From NCBI GenBank assembly GCA_008363215.1, contig RHKP01000030.1:1-48994 (forward strand): a stretch of 48,994 bases of DNA, read 5' to 3'. The notes under the pieces are model-generated. The model was not told where the DNA came from. It was given only the letters and a program-made list of their open reading frames with translations, and made no database searches. The position numbers were made by a program, and so were the translations under genes. Source of the stretch: Cyanobacteria bacterium CYA (lineage in GTDB: Bacteria; Planctomycetota; Phycisphaerae; Phycisphaerales; UBA1924). Shown piece after piece: positions 32,540 through 40,696 of the stretch (position 1 is the stretch's first letter; each line of letters opens with the position of its first letter).

Positions 32540-34042
32540 TCAGGCCGCCTTGCGCGGCACGAACGCCCGCACGCAATTGCCGCCCGACGCCCGGGCCACC
32601 TGCGTCGCCCGCGCCGAAGCCCCGACGAGGGACTTCTGATCGTTGAAGGCCCATCGGCTGCTTGGATCGATCGTCGCCACGCCGGCGCACACGGAAATCG
32701 GCAGGCGTTCGCCCCGGCTGTCCGGTGACCATTGTGCCGAGGCCGCCGACAAGCGCTCGCGGAGGCCTTCGAGCGCTCGCACGGCTTCGCGACGTCCCAC
32801 GTCAGGTAACACCACCGAGAAGACCGCCTGTCCCACACGGCATACCAGCCCGCCGAGGGGCTCAAACTCGCGATTGAGCATCGCAACCAGGCCCATGAGC
32901 GCTTCGTCACCCACCACCTCGCCGAATTGCTGGCGCAGGTGCTCAAGCCCTTCGACCGCGATGTGTACCACCGTCGCGGCCTTGTCCTCCACCGACGCGA
33001 CCTGAAACGCACGAGACACCGCCACGGAGAACGCTTCCTGCCCGGCCGCTCCGGTCAGCGGATCGCGCGGGAGTTGGCTGAAGGTCTGGTCCGCCGCCGC
33101 GTCCAGCAGCACCGAGGCGCCGCCCTGGCTCGATAACTCCACCAGTTGCTTGCCCGCCTCGATCAACAACGCTTCGGCGTCGGCCCGCGCTCCCGTGTTG
33201 ATCTTGAACAGTCGCGACATCTCCACCGCGTGCACGCTTACGGACCGCACGACCTCGTCGCACGTGTTCGCCTCGATGCCGCACATCGACTTGGCGCGCT
33301 CGTACAACTTCCGCAGCGCACCGGCCGGCTCTTCACACGTCAACACGTCGTGCACCAGCGTGCCCAGCGACACCAGCCGCGCAATGCTCGAACTCTCACC
33401 CGGGGCCGCGGTCGGCTTCTCGTGGTACTTGATGGGAATGACCAGTTCCTGAGGCATGCGCCAGCGCTGCGCCAGCATCGCGCCCACGTCGGCGTGCGAA
33501 ATCTCAAATGCCTCCACCTCGCGCCGCAGCAACTGCCGGTGATCGCAGCCGCTCTGCGTCAGGACGTCTGCGTACGTCGCCCCCATCGCCTCGTACATCG
33601 CGACCATCCCGATGTCCTGCATCAGCGCCGCCAGGAACGACTCATCCGCTGCGTGCTTGTACCCCGACACACCGGCCAGGCTGCGCGCCGCCAGGGCAGA
33701 ATACAGCCCGCGACGCCAGTACCCCACCCAGTCGAAGGCCTGCCCCAGCCCGTCCATCCCGCTGACCAGCGAGAAGCCAAGAGCCAGAGTCTTCACCGGG
33801 CCAAGACCCAGCATCACCAGCGCCTTGCGCACGCTCCCGCAGGGCTGCCGCAGCCCGTAGAAACTCGAGTTGACCGTTCGGACGATCTTGGCCGCCAGCG
33901 CCTGGTCGCACTGGATCTTGTCCGCCAGTGCGTCCATCGAAACGTTGGGATCGCTGGTCAGTTCGATCACCTCCAGTGCGATCACCGGAAGCGAGGGAAG
34001 CCTCGGGCACGCCAGGATTTCCTCCAGCAGTTCCGCGTTCAT
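32540..34042 (-). CDS. HDOD domain protein with degenerate GGDEF
   Basis: 500 residues. An HDOD domain (about 5-205) starts LPSLPVIALEVIELTSDP and includes IVRTVNSSFYGL, a metal-independent HD-like signalling fold. A linker leads to a GGDEF-like domain from residue 327 (DPLTGAAGQEAF). At the catalytic loop, R-x-G-G-D-E-F is replaced by RVGQAVFSVV, so diguanylate cyclase activity should be absent; it may be a binding or regulatory module. ATG 34042 has GGAAG upstream and fits the family's usual start. An ATG at 34153 would add 37 residues and lies six bases after GATTAT, so it remains possible. It follows recO on the same strand. Confidence 0.85.
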   Translation of the reverse strand: MNAELLEEILACPRLPSLPVIALEVIELTSDPNVSMDALADKIQCDQALAAKIVRTVNSSFYGLRQPCGSVRKALVMLGLGPVKTLALGFSLVSGMDGLGQAFDWVGYWRRGLYSALAARSLAGVSGYKHAADESFLAALMQDIGMVAMYEAMGATYADVLTQSGCDHRQLLRREVEAFEISHADVGAMLAQRWRMPQELVIPIKYHEKPTAAPGESSSIARLVSLGTLVHDVLTCEEPAGALRKLYERAKSMCGIEANTCDEVVRSVSVHAVEMSRLFKINTGARADAEALLIEAGKQLVELSSQGGASVLLDAAADQTFSQLPRDPLTGAAGQEAFSVAVSRAFQVASVEDKAATVVHIAVEGLEHLRQQFGEVVGDEALMGLVAMLNREFEPLGGLVCRVGQAVFSVVLPDVGRREAVRALEGLRERLSAASAQWSPDSRGERLPISVCAGVATIDPSSRWAFNDQKSLVGASARATQVARASGGNCVRAFVPRKAA

Positions 34043-34186
34043 CGGTTCTTCCGGTCCGAACACACCACGGGACAAAGCCCCCGCGAGATTCATCATCGGG
34101 AGTTTCACGCAGGCGATTGAGCCTGCCCGCGGCCTGTTGCCACAATCGGCCATCTTCGGATAATCCAGTCCGCCTCGACGCGCGTA

Positions 34187-34936
34187 CTACCCCTCGCCCA
34201 CCACCGGGCCCAGGGTCTCCAACCTCTTCCCGACCAGATACTGGATATAAGCGCCGAGAAGCCTCACACCCCGCCGCACAACTTCGGTATCACCGGCCGG
34301 TTCGCCTCCGGCATCGACCTGACGCAGGGCGGCCAATGTTGCGCCACGTACCTTCCACCCGTTTGAGGCTCCGTCCGGATCGATCCGCGAAAAACCACCC
34401 ATGCTGGGGATGAAGTGCACGAGTTCGCCCGCCTCCAGTTCACCTCCCGCCGCCACGTCACGCGAGAGATCCGGCCTCGTCCCGATTGCCCCGAGCAGAG
34501 CCCACTGGAAGCCCATCACAGTTCCGAGACGGTCCGAATCGGCCACCGCCCGAGACCCGGCCAGACGGTCCAGTCCGACTCTCAGGGCGTCGTATGCCTC
34601 CGGATGCGGGTCCGAATCGAGCACCAGGTGATTCACGAGGTCGGCCAGGTACATGCCGGCGTAAAACGAGACCAGACGCTCGCGCAGCCCTCGGTACGGC
34701 TCGACCAGATCCCATGCCGTCAGCGTGAACAACGTGCTCGCGCCCCTGGAGATCCCGAGGATCTGACCCTGGGTCAGCAGTTCGATGCCGCCGGAAAAGG
34801 CCCCCTTCTCACGTCGCGAGCCCTTGGCCAGCCCGCGGATGATGCCATGCTCGCGCGTCAGCAGCGACACGGTCTGGCTGGTCTCTGACCAGTCCCAGTG
34901 CCGCACGCAGATCGCCACGTCGTTGAGCGATGTCAC
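34187..34936 (-). CDS. recO: DNA repair protein RecO
   Basis: 249 residues from a GTG. RecO anneals single strands and helps load RecA in the RecFOR pathway. N-terminal OB-fold motifs are DWSETSQTVSLLTREHGIIRGLAKGSRR-like (key residues ETSQ, LTREHG, and GLAKG) followed by GGIELLTQGQI. Helical C-terminal regions are YAGMYLADLVNHLVLD and YIQYLVGKRLETL. No zinc-finger cysteines are present, as in many bacterial RecOs. There is no ribosome site; TAGGCT lies six bases before the GTG. It is divergent from the dehydratase gene, with only 53 bases between starts. Confidence 0.9.
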   Translation of the reverse strand: MTSLNDVAICVRHWDWSETSQTVSLLTREHGIIRGLAKGSRREKGAFSGGIELLTQGQILGISRGASTLFTLTAWDLVEPYRGLRERLVSFYAGMYLADLVNHLVLDSDPHPEAYDALRVGLDRLAGSRAVADSDRLGTVMGFQWALLGAIGTRPDLSRDVAAGGELEAGELVHFIPSMGGFSRIDPDGASNGWKVRGATLAALRQVDAGGEPAGDTEVVRRGVRLLGAYIQYLVGKRLETLGPVVGEG

Positions 34937-34942
34937 GCGGCA

Positions 34943-34948
34943 AGCCTA
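34943..34948 (-). promoter_or_regulatory. -10-like TAGGCT, 6 nt before recO start
   Basis: TAGGCT on the minus strand ends six bases before the GTG at 34936, in a 53-base divergent gap with the dehydratase promoter. Confidence 0.5.
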
Positions 34949-34977
34949 CCTCACTGGCAAGTTCGGGGGCGTCCAAC

Positions 34978-34983
34978 TACGCT
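34978..34983 (+). promoter_or_regulatory. -10-like TACGCT, 6 nt before dehydratase start
   Basis: TACGCT ends six bases before ATG 34990. With the recO element it forms a very compact divergent promoter pair. Confidence 0.5.
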
Positions 34984-34989
34984 GTGACG

Positions 34990-35436
34990 ATGCATTTCTC
35001 CCTCATAGACCGGGTACTGGCCCGCGACGAGAACGGCGCGACGACGCTCAAGCACGTGTCTTCGGCCGAGGAGTACCTTCAGGACCACTTCCCCACCTAC
35101 CCGGTTTTGCCCGGGGTGATGATGCTTGAGGCAATGATCCAGGCGGCCCGGGCCTCCTTGCCGCCCGAGCCCCCGATGGTGCTCGCCCGGGCGGGGGCGC
35201 TCAAGTATGGAGCATTCGTTCGACCCGGCGACTCGATCCTGGTGCAGGTGAGCCGAAGTGCAACCCATCCCGACGGAACATCTGACTTCCGGGGAGAAGT
35301 CCGGCTGGTGGGTCCCGGAGTGCCGCTGGACTCCGAGGCCCTGCCCAAGGCCGCGGCAGGGAAGTTCTCTCTCCGACCGATACGGGATTTCGCCGGACGG
35401 GGTCCGGATATGGGTTCGGAGGCGCATCGGGCCTAA
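34990..35436 (+). CDS. FabZ-like 3-hydroxyacyl-ACP dehydratase
   Basis: 148 residues. The hotdog-fold catalytic segment YLQDHFPTYPVLPGVMMLEA holds His33 and Glu47 at the usual 14-residue spacing, so it should be active as a dehydratase. It lacks the extended C-terminal tail of long forms. It is the first gene of a three-gene unit with an acyl carrier protein and a second FabZ-like gene. There is no adjacent ketosynthase or reductase, so the cluster is incomplete compared with standard fatty acid operons. Likely acts on an ACP-bound intermediate, perhaps for an unusual lipid. Confidence 0.87.
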   Translation: MHFSLIDRVLARDENGATTLKHVSSAEEYLQDHFPTYPVLPGVMMLEAMIQAARASLPPEPPMVLARAGALKYGAFVRPGDSILVQVSRSATHPDGTSDFRGEVRLVGPGVPLDSEALPKAAAGKFSLRPIRDFAGRGPDMGSEAHRA

Positions 35437-35492
35437 ACTAGCCGCCTTGAGCAAGGTTGCTCTCGGCGGCGGCGTTCAACCCGGGAATCCAC

Positions 35493-35885
35493 ATGAATCA
35501 GGATCAGATCTTCGAGAAGGTTCAGGGCGTGCTGGTCGAGGCGCTGGCCGTCGACGAGGATGAAGTGACTCCGCAGGCCACGCTTTTTGCCGAACTGGGG
35601 GCCGAGTCGATCGACGTGCTGGACATCTCGTTCCAACTCGAGCGGGCCTTTGACATCAAGATCAACCAGGGCGAACTTTTCCCCGAGGGGGTCACGCAGG
35701 ATCCCGAATACGTACAGAACGGGAAACTCACCGACAAGGGGCTGTCGACTTTGAAGGCCCGCCTGCCCCACTTCGACCTGTCCCCGCTCGAAGCCGATCG
35801 TTCGGTGCAGAGCGTGGTGCAACTGTTCACGGTGCAGTCGTTGGTCAACTTCGTGGAGCAGAAGTTGGCCGAGAAGAAGGCCTGA
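35493..35885 (+). CDS. Acyl carrier protein, enlarged form
   Basis: 130 residues, whereas typical ACPs have about 80. The phosphopantetheine Ser is Ser39 in LGAESIDVLDISFQLE. After helix II the chain has an insertion of about 45 residues (NQGELFPEG ... DLSPLEADRS) before the final helix VQSLVNFVEQKLAEKK. Similar enlarged ACPs occur in planctomycete clusters of specialised fatty acid synthesis (recalled, not verified). It lies 56 bases after the first dehydratase and 16 bases before the second. The insertion may restrict which acyl enzymes it can serve. No other ACP gene is in the window. Confidence 0.88.
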   Translation: MNQDQIFEKVQGVLVEALAVDEDEVTPQATLFAELGAESIDVLDISFQLERAFDIKINQGELFPEGVTQDPEYVQNGKLTDKGLSTLKARLPHFDLSPLEADRSVQSVVQLFTVQSLVNFVEQKLAEKKA

Positions 35886-35901
35886 TCGACGGATCTCCCT
35901 C

Positions 35902-36405
35902 ATGCGCTGGATGTGGATCGACCGCGTGCTCGAACTGGTCCCGCGGGAGAAACTAGTTGCCATCAAGCACGTCAGTCTGGCCGAGGAGCATCTGCACGAT
36001 CACTTTCCGGCGCGGGGAGAGCGTGCGGCCTATCCGGTGATGCCCGGCTCGCTGATCGTGGAAGGCATGGCACAGACGGCCGGCATTCTGGTCGGACACG
36101 CCGAGGGCTTTCGGGAGAAGGTGGTGCTGGCGAAGGTCTCTCGCGTCGAGTTGCTCGAAGATGCGCGCCCCGGACACACGCTGCGCTACACCGCAATCAT
36201 CGAGAACATGACGGCGCAGGGCGCCTCGACGCGCGGTACGATCGAACTGATCGAGCCGGACGGCTCGCCGGCGCGCACGATCGGCTGCGTGGACCTGGTG
36301 TTCAGTCATCTTGACCAGAACATGTCCGGTGCGACTTTCCCCGAGCACAACTTCGTGTTTGGCGAGTCGTTTCAGACGCTGCTGCGCACCAGCGGAATCA
36401 CGTAG
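35902..36405 (+). CDS. Second FabZ/FabA-like dehydratase
   Basis: 167 residues. The motif DHFP (His34) and MPGSLIVEGMAQ (Glu54) are spaced by 20 instead of 14 residues because of the insertion ARGERAAYP. This unusual active-site loop may change chain-length or isomerase specificity. The C-terminus ends LLRTSGIT after FPEHNFVFGESFQ. It follows the ACP by 16 bases and is probably translated from the same message. A thioesterase-like hotdog role is possible, but the E-x-M-A-Q motif favours dehydratase. Confidence 0.82.
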   Translation: MRWMWIDRVLELVPREKLVAIKHVSLAEEHLHDHFPARGERAAYPVMPGSLIVEGMAQTAGILVGHAEGFREKVVLAKVSRVELLEDARPGHTLRYTAIIENMTAQGASTRGTIELIEPDGSPARTIGCVDLVFSHLDQNMSGATFPEHNFVFGESFQTLLRTSGIT

Positions 36406-36647
36406 CACAATCCGGGCGCAGGCAAAGCCTGATACCGTCTCAGGTTGAAACTCGTGCGTCAGGAGACGCCGGACCCTTGTGAGTCTTCGCACACAGGTCC
36501 GGGTCGGAACCGCCTTGTACCTCGGACCTTCCCGCTGCATGCGACCAGGAGATGTTCCCGAATACGGGCAAATCTCCTGCGTCGACAAGACGCCTGCGCT
36601 TCAGTCAGAACCGGTATGAGAAGCGCCATGCGGTGCACTGACTCCGA
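36406..36647. other. Gene-free gap, nothing recognised
   Basis: About 240 bases between the converging dehydratase and LuxR-type genes. No hairpin with a U-tract and no short ORF with a ribosome site was found. Confidence 0.4.
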
Positions 36648-37346
36648 TCAAGTGCTCGGTGGCTTGAACTTGACACGCTCGAGATGCGCATCGTCGACAC
36701 GCAATCCGGCCTGCGCGGCCAGCCGCGCCAGCATGAGCCGGTCGGTCTGGTTCAACTTGCGCCCGATGGCCGAGCGATGGTTGTCGACGGTCTTGAACGA
36801 GCGATGCAGCGTGGCAGCGATTTCCTTGAGGGTCAGACCCTGCCCAAGCAGTGACAGCACGACCAGTTCGCGCGGGGTGAGCGCGGACAGGTCGCCCAGT
36901 TCGACGAAGGCCGATTCAACCACTTCGAATCCGTCGAGCGTGCTGAGCGGATCAGAGCCCTCGGTGGGTCGCGAGATGATGAGGACGACCGGGTCTTCGC
37001 CGCCCTCGCTGGGGATGGGGCGCATGGTGGCAAGAATCTGCCTGCCGCGCCAGACCTCACGCAAGGCCAATCCCTGCCCGGTCGAAACCACGCGCTGAAG
37101 CAGGCGCAACCGCTCCTGGGCCCAATCGGGCGGAAAGAGTTCCGGAATGCGACGACCCACGAAACCGCCCTGCGGGGCGTCAAGATACATCTTGCGGATT
37201 TCTTCGTTCTCGTAGAGGATCTCGCCCTTTCCGCTGACGAGGGCAATGCCCACACCGGGGACTTTGACAAAGGCCTCGCAGAGAGCCGCCGCCGCAGAGC
37301 CTTCAAAGGGTCCCGTTGCACTGAGCAGTCGATCGTCGGCCGTCAT
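36648..37346 (-). CDS. PAS-like / LuxR-type response regulator, paralogue 1
   Basis: 232 residues. The N-terminal part (VPGVGIALVSGKGEILYENEEI ... GRRIPELFPPDWAQERLRLL) resembles a PAS sensor fold. The C-terminal LuxR helix-turn-helix runs LSALTPRELVVLSLLGQGLTLKEIAATLHRS and KTVDNHRSAIGRKL, with the usual final helix LMLARLAAQAGL. There is no receiver domain, so it is probably a direct sensor-regulator. Ligand unknown. GAGGTG lies five bases before the ATG. The paralogue lies 198 bases upstream on the same strand. Its upstream region holds GAAACAAACCC and an inverted repeat (37404-37426). Confidence 0.87.
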   Translation of the reverse strand: MTADDRLLSATGPFEGSAAAALCEAFVKVPGVGIALVSGKGEILYENEEIRKMYLDAPQGGFVGRRIPELFPPDWAQERLRLLQRVVSTGQGLALREVWRGRQILATMRPIPSEGGEDPVVLIISRPTEGSDPLSTLDGFEVVESAFVELGDLSALTPRELVVLSLLGQGLTLKEIAATLHRSFKTVDNHRSAIGRKLNQTDRLMLARLAAQAGLRVDDAHLERVKFKPPST

Positions 37347-37382
37347 GGCACACCTCGTTTCCAAAAGAGCGGGCCCGGAGGA

Positions 37383-37426
37383 GAAACAAACCCCTGCATT
37401 TGCGGAACATTCTTAGTGAGTGTTCC
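37383..37426 (-). promoter_or_regulatory. Shared GAAACAAACCC motif and GGAACA/TGTTCC repeat
   Basis: GAAACAAACCC lies at 37383-37393, 37-47 bases before the paralogue 1 start, and recurs at 38327-38337 ahead of paralogue 2. Next to it GGAACA (37404-37409) and TGTTCC (37421-37426) form an 11-spaced inverted repeat. The zone is AT-rich. This may be where a dimeric regulator, possibly one of the two LuxR-type proteins, binds. Confidence 0.45.
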
Positions 37427-37544
37427 TCAGCACAACGGGCCAACAGACCATTTTATTCGGCTGCAGGCCTGTTTTCCCCTATCTCTGTCTAAAAAAGACC
37501 GATTTATCTAGAAGTGGACACGCCTCGAGGGAATTCCCGTCGGC

Positions 37545-38231
37545 TCAGTTCCCCGAGTAGTTCACGCGCTTGAGGCTCGCATCGGCCAGGGTGAGTCCGG
37601 CCTCCAGCGCCAGGCGGGAGAGCGCGACGCGGTCAGATTCGCGCAGTTTGCGTCCGATCGACGCGCGGTGGTTGTCGATCGTCTTGAACGAGCGGTGCAG
37701 GCGCTCGGCGATCTGCTTGAGCGTGAGCCCTTCGCCCAGCAGGGCCAGCACTGCCAGTTCGCGGGGCGTGAGTACCGACAAGTCCCCCAGTTCCACGAAA
37801 CTGGAGTTGACAACCTGCTCCAGTCCTTCCACTTCGCCGGCGTTGGCCGGTCGGGTGACGACGCAGGCGATCGGACGACCCTCCTCTCGCCAGGGAAGCA
37901 GTCCCACGCGCGTGAGCAGTTGGCGTCCGCGCCAGATCTCGCGAACGGTGATGCGCTCCTGCTCGGACTCGATGCGGCCGAGGAACTCGATGCGTTCCTT
38001 TGCCCATTCCCTTGGGAAGAGGTCCAACAGCGAACGGCCCCTGGTGTGAATCTGGGCGTCGCCGAAGAAGTGAAGTTTGAACTCGTTGCTGGCGAACAGG
38101 AGGATGCCGTCGCAGCGGATGAGGGCAATGCCGACGCCAGGCATGCCGAGCAACGTTTCCCAGAGTGCGGTACAGGACGAGGACTCTTGCAGGCCGCGGA
38201 TGATGTCGGTAACGCAGCTACTCGTGTGCAT
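37545..38231 (-). CDS. PAS-like / LuxR-type response regulator, paralogue 2
   Basis: 228 residues. It has the same layout as paralogue 1: a PAS-like N-terminus (MPGVGIALIRCDGILLFASNEF ... DLFPREWAKERIEFLG), the linker phrase REIWRGRQLLTRVGL, and a LuxR domain (LSVLTPRELAVLALLGEGLTLKQIAERLHRS, KTIDNHRASIGRKL). Identity across the pair is clearly high in the HTH and in VREIWRGRQ. AGGAAG lies just upstream of the ATG at 38229-38231. GAAACAAACCC lies 96-106 bases upstream, flanked by GAGGG/CCCTC arms. Probable recent duplication with paralogue 1. The inducing signal and target genes are unknown. Confidence 0.87.
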   Translation of the reverse strand: MHTSSCVTDIIRGLQESSSCTALWETLLGMPGVGIALIRCDGILLFASNEFKLHFFGDAQIHTRGRSLLDLFPREWAKERIEFLGRIESEQERITVREIWRGRQLLTRVGLLPWREEGRPIACVVTRPANAGEVEGLEQVVNSSFVELGDLSVLTPRELAVLALLGEGLTLKQIAERLHRSFKTIDNHRASIGRKLRESDRVALSRLALEAGLTLADASLKRVNYSGN

Positions 38232-38321
38232 GGCTTCCTACGACCCCCAAAACCGGCACCGCGATGAAGCAGTGCCTGCGGGCGCTGTCGACCATCGGCT
38301 GCGTCCGCGACTGATGAAGCG

Positions 38322-38338
38322 CGAGGGAAACAAACCCT
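38322..38338. promoter_or_regulatory. GAGGG-AAACAAA-CCCTC inverted repeat
   Basis: Inverted repeat upstream of paralogue 2, containing the same GAAACAAACCC 11-mer found upstream of paralogue 1. Candidate regulator site or leader hairpin; an AT-rich patch (GGTTAATATACG) follows about 45 bases to the right. Confidence 0.4.
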
Positions 38339-38431
38339 CGCTGTCGGCCACGGTTCCCCCAAGTGCCCGTATGCAATGGTTAATATACGTAGGAATCAAG
38401 TCGCATGCGCGCCCGATCTCGGGCGGACCGC

Positions 38432-40546
38432 TCAGGCGGGCGAGGCCGTTGCAGATCCGGAAGCCGAGAGGTTGCGGATACTTGCGCCGCGGATGGTGCG
38501 AGCGCGTTCGGACTCGGTGCGGGCGACATGCTCTGCTTCGAGAAATTCTTCGCCGAAGCGGAAGAGTCGGAAACTGTTGCCGATGACGAAGATGTCGGGC
38601 ATGAAGTGGTACAGCGCCGCGAAGCCCACGCCGATACCCCCGAGTTTGGTGAACTGGCCGGTGGCGGCCAGGATCAGCCCGACCAACGCCATGAGGATCG
38701 AGACGGCGATGTTCTGGGTGATGATGCCCTTGGTGCGGCGTGAGAGTTCGATGAGGAAGGGCACGCGGTTCAACTCATTGGTCATCAGCGCCACGCCGGC
38801 GCTGTTGGTCGCGATGTCGGAACCGGAAAGACCCATCGCCACACCGACGTCGGCCTCGGCCAGAGCGGGCCCGTCGTTGATGCCGTCGCCGACCATCATG
38901 ACGCGGTAGCCCTGCGCCACCATCTGCCGGACCTGCTCGTGCTTCTCTTCAGGTAGACATTCGGCCTCAACGGCGTCGGCGCCGACGACGACAGCCACGC
39001 GACGGGCCACTTCCAGCCGGTCGCCGGTGAAGATGGCAATCACGCGCACGCCGAACTCGCGAAGCCGGTCAACGACGGCCTTGGCGTGAGGGCGGACCTT
39101 GTCCTCAAGCCCGACCGCGCCCAGGTAGCGTCCGTCACGCATCACATGCACGCCGGACATGCCTTCGATGCGTGCTTCAACCGCGGTCATGTCCTGAGCG
39201 GCCGCGGGATTGAGTTCGCGGATCCAACTTCCGCGTCCGACGCAGATCTCCCCGATGCTGGTGCGGGCGCGGACGCCGCGGCCGTGGACTTCCTCGTAAT
39301 CTCGCGTGCCGTCGAGATGGATGCGTGCGGCTCTGGCGGTGGTGAGGATGGACTGGGCGAGGGGGTGGTTGGAGTGCTGCTCGCCGTTGGCGGCTGCTTC
39401 GAGCAGTTCTGCGCCCTGGACGCCTTCGGCCGGAGCCAGACGCGAGACCCCGAAAAGCCCGGTGGTGATGGTGCCGGTCTTGTCGAGAACAACGGCATCG
39501 ACGCCGGCGGCGGCTTCGATGTAGTCCGGACGCTTGACCATGATGCCCAGACGCGCCGCGGCCGCGAAGGCTGCGACCATGGCGCTGGGGCTGGAGAGAA
39601 GCAGCGCGGTCGGGCAGGTCACGACGAGAACCGTGACGGCGGTCAGTCCGGCTTTTTGCTGTGTGTCGGGGTTCTTGGAGGCGAGGAAGAAGACCAAAGC
39701 GGCCACGGAGACGGCCACGGGCACGTAGAAGCGGGCAACCTGCTCGATGAGCAGTTGACGCGGGCTCTTGGCCGATTCGGCCTCGCGGATCAACTGCGAG
39801 ACCTTGCCGATGGTGGTGTCGGCGCCGACCTGGGTGACGACCACGTCGATGCCGCCGGTCAGGTTGGTGGTTCCGGCGTAGACATCCGTGCCGGGATCGG
39901 CTTCGATGGGCATGGCTTCGCCGGTCAGCGAAGCCTGGTTGATGGTGGTGCGGCCTGAAACGACCCGCCCGTCGACCGGGAGGTTTTCGCCGGGGCGGAT
40001 ACGGACGATCTGCCCGACCTTGACCGAGGCGATGAGGCGCATGCTCTCGACACCGTCCTCGACGACGCGGGCCTCGTCGGGCGTCAGGCGGACGAGTTGC
40101 TCGATGGCGCGCTGGGCGCCGAAGGCAGTGCGGCGGAGAATCTGGTCGGCCACGAGCAGGATGAAAGCCAGAAAGGCGGCGGTCACGAACTGACCGGTGA
40201 CCAGCGAAGCGAGAATGGCAAGGGCGGCCAGCGAGGAGGAACTGAAACGGGCGCGCTTGATTTCAAGAATGGCGGCCCAGAAGAGGCTGCTTCCGAGCAG
40301 CAGAGCGCCGGCGGCGGCTGGGAGCGCGGCGACGACCTCGCTGGTCAGGTCAAAGGTCTTGGCGGCCCAGCCGACAAGGGCGAGCAGCCCACCCACCAGG
40401 TAGACCAGCAGGTAACGCTCGATTTCCATCTCGTGATGTGAGCAGCACTCGATCGAAGATGGCTCATGCTGGTGTTTGGGATGGTGGTGCGCGTGGTCAT
40501 GCTCGTGGTGGGCATGGTGCTCGGCGGACGGGCTTGCCTGCGTCAT
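38432..40546 (-). CDS. Heavy-metal P1B-type ATPase with CPT motif
   Basis: 704 residues. Membrane pump that exports (or imports) a transition metal using ATP. The N-terminus is His-rich (HHAHHEHDHAHHHPKHQH) and is followed by CCSHH, a metal-binding region replacing the usual CxxC domain. Core motifs are TGE (208-210), DKTGT (355-359, phosphorylated Asp355), HP in SNHPLAQS (about 394) and GDGIND (553-558). The TM6 metal motif reads VVTCPTALLLSSP (CPT at 311-313) in place of CPC/CPH/SPC. The last helices contain FMPDIFVIGNSFRLF. Metal specificity cannot be assigned. The ATG at 40546 has GAGGA seven bases upstream. It is divergent from gpsA. Confidence 0.92.
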   Translation of the reverse strand: MTQASPSAEHHAHHEHDHAHHHPKHQHEPSSIECCSHHEMEIERYLLVYLVGGLLALVGWAAKTFDLTSEVVAALPAAAGALLLGSSLFWAAILEIKRARFSSSSLAALAILASLVTGQFVTAAFLAFILLVADQILRRTAFGAQRAIEQLVRLTPDEARVVEDGVESMRLIASVKVGQIVRIRPGENLPVDGRVVSGRTTINQASLTGEAMPIEADPGTDVYAGTTNLTGGIDVVVTQVGADTTIGKVSQLIREAESAKSPRQLLIEQVARFYVPVAVSVAALVFFLASKNPDTQQKAGLTAVTVLVVTCPTALLLSSPSAMVAAFAAAARLGIMVKRPDYIEAAAGVDAVVLDKTGTITTGLFGVSRLAPAEGVQGAELLEAAANGEQHSNHPLAQSILTTARAARIHLDGTRDYEEVHGRGVRARTSIGEICVGRGSWIRELNPAAAQDMTAVEARIEGMSGVHVMRDGRYLGAVGLEDKVRPHAKAVVDRLREFGVRVIAIFTGDRLEVARRVAVVVGADAVEAECLPEEKHEQVRQMVAQGYRVMMVGDGINDGPALAEADVGVAMGLSGSDIATNSAGVALMTNELNRVPFLIELSRRTKGIITQNIAVSILMALVGLILAATGQFTKLGGIGVGFAALYHFMPDIFVIGNSFRLFRFGEEFLEAEHVARTESERARTIRGASIRNLSASGSATASPA

Positions 40547-40696
40547 CAGTCTTGTCCTCAGGCCTGGCTTCGGTCGAGTCCCCCATTCCCTGGGGTCCAA
40601 AGCCTAGGCAACGCCACAGCGGCTCTCCGAATGGAGAGGCCCCGCATACCCTACGTCATTCCCGAGCCCCGGTTTGCTCCCCCAGCGAGAAAACGC

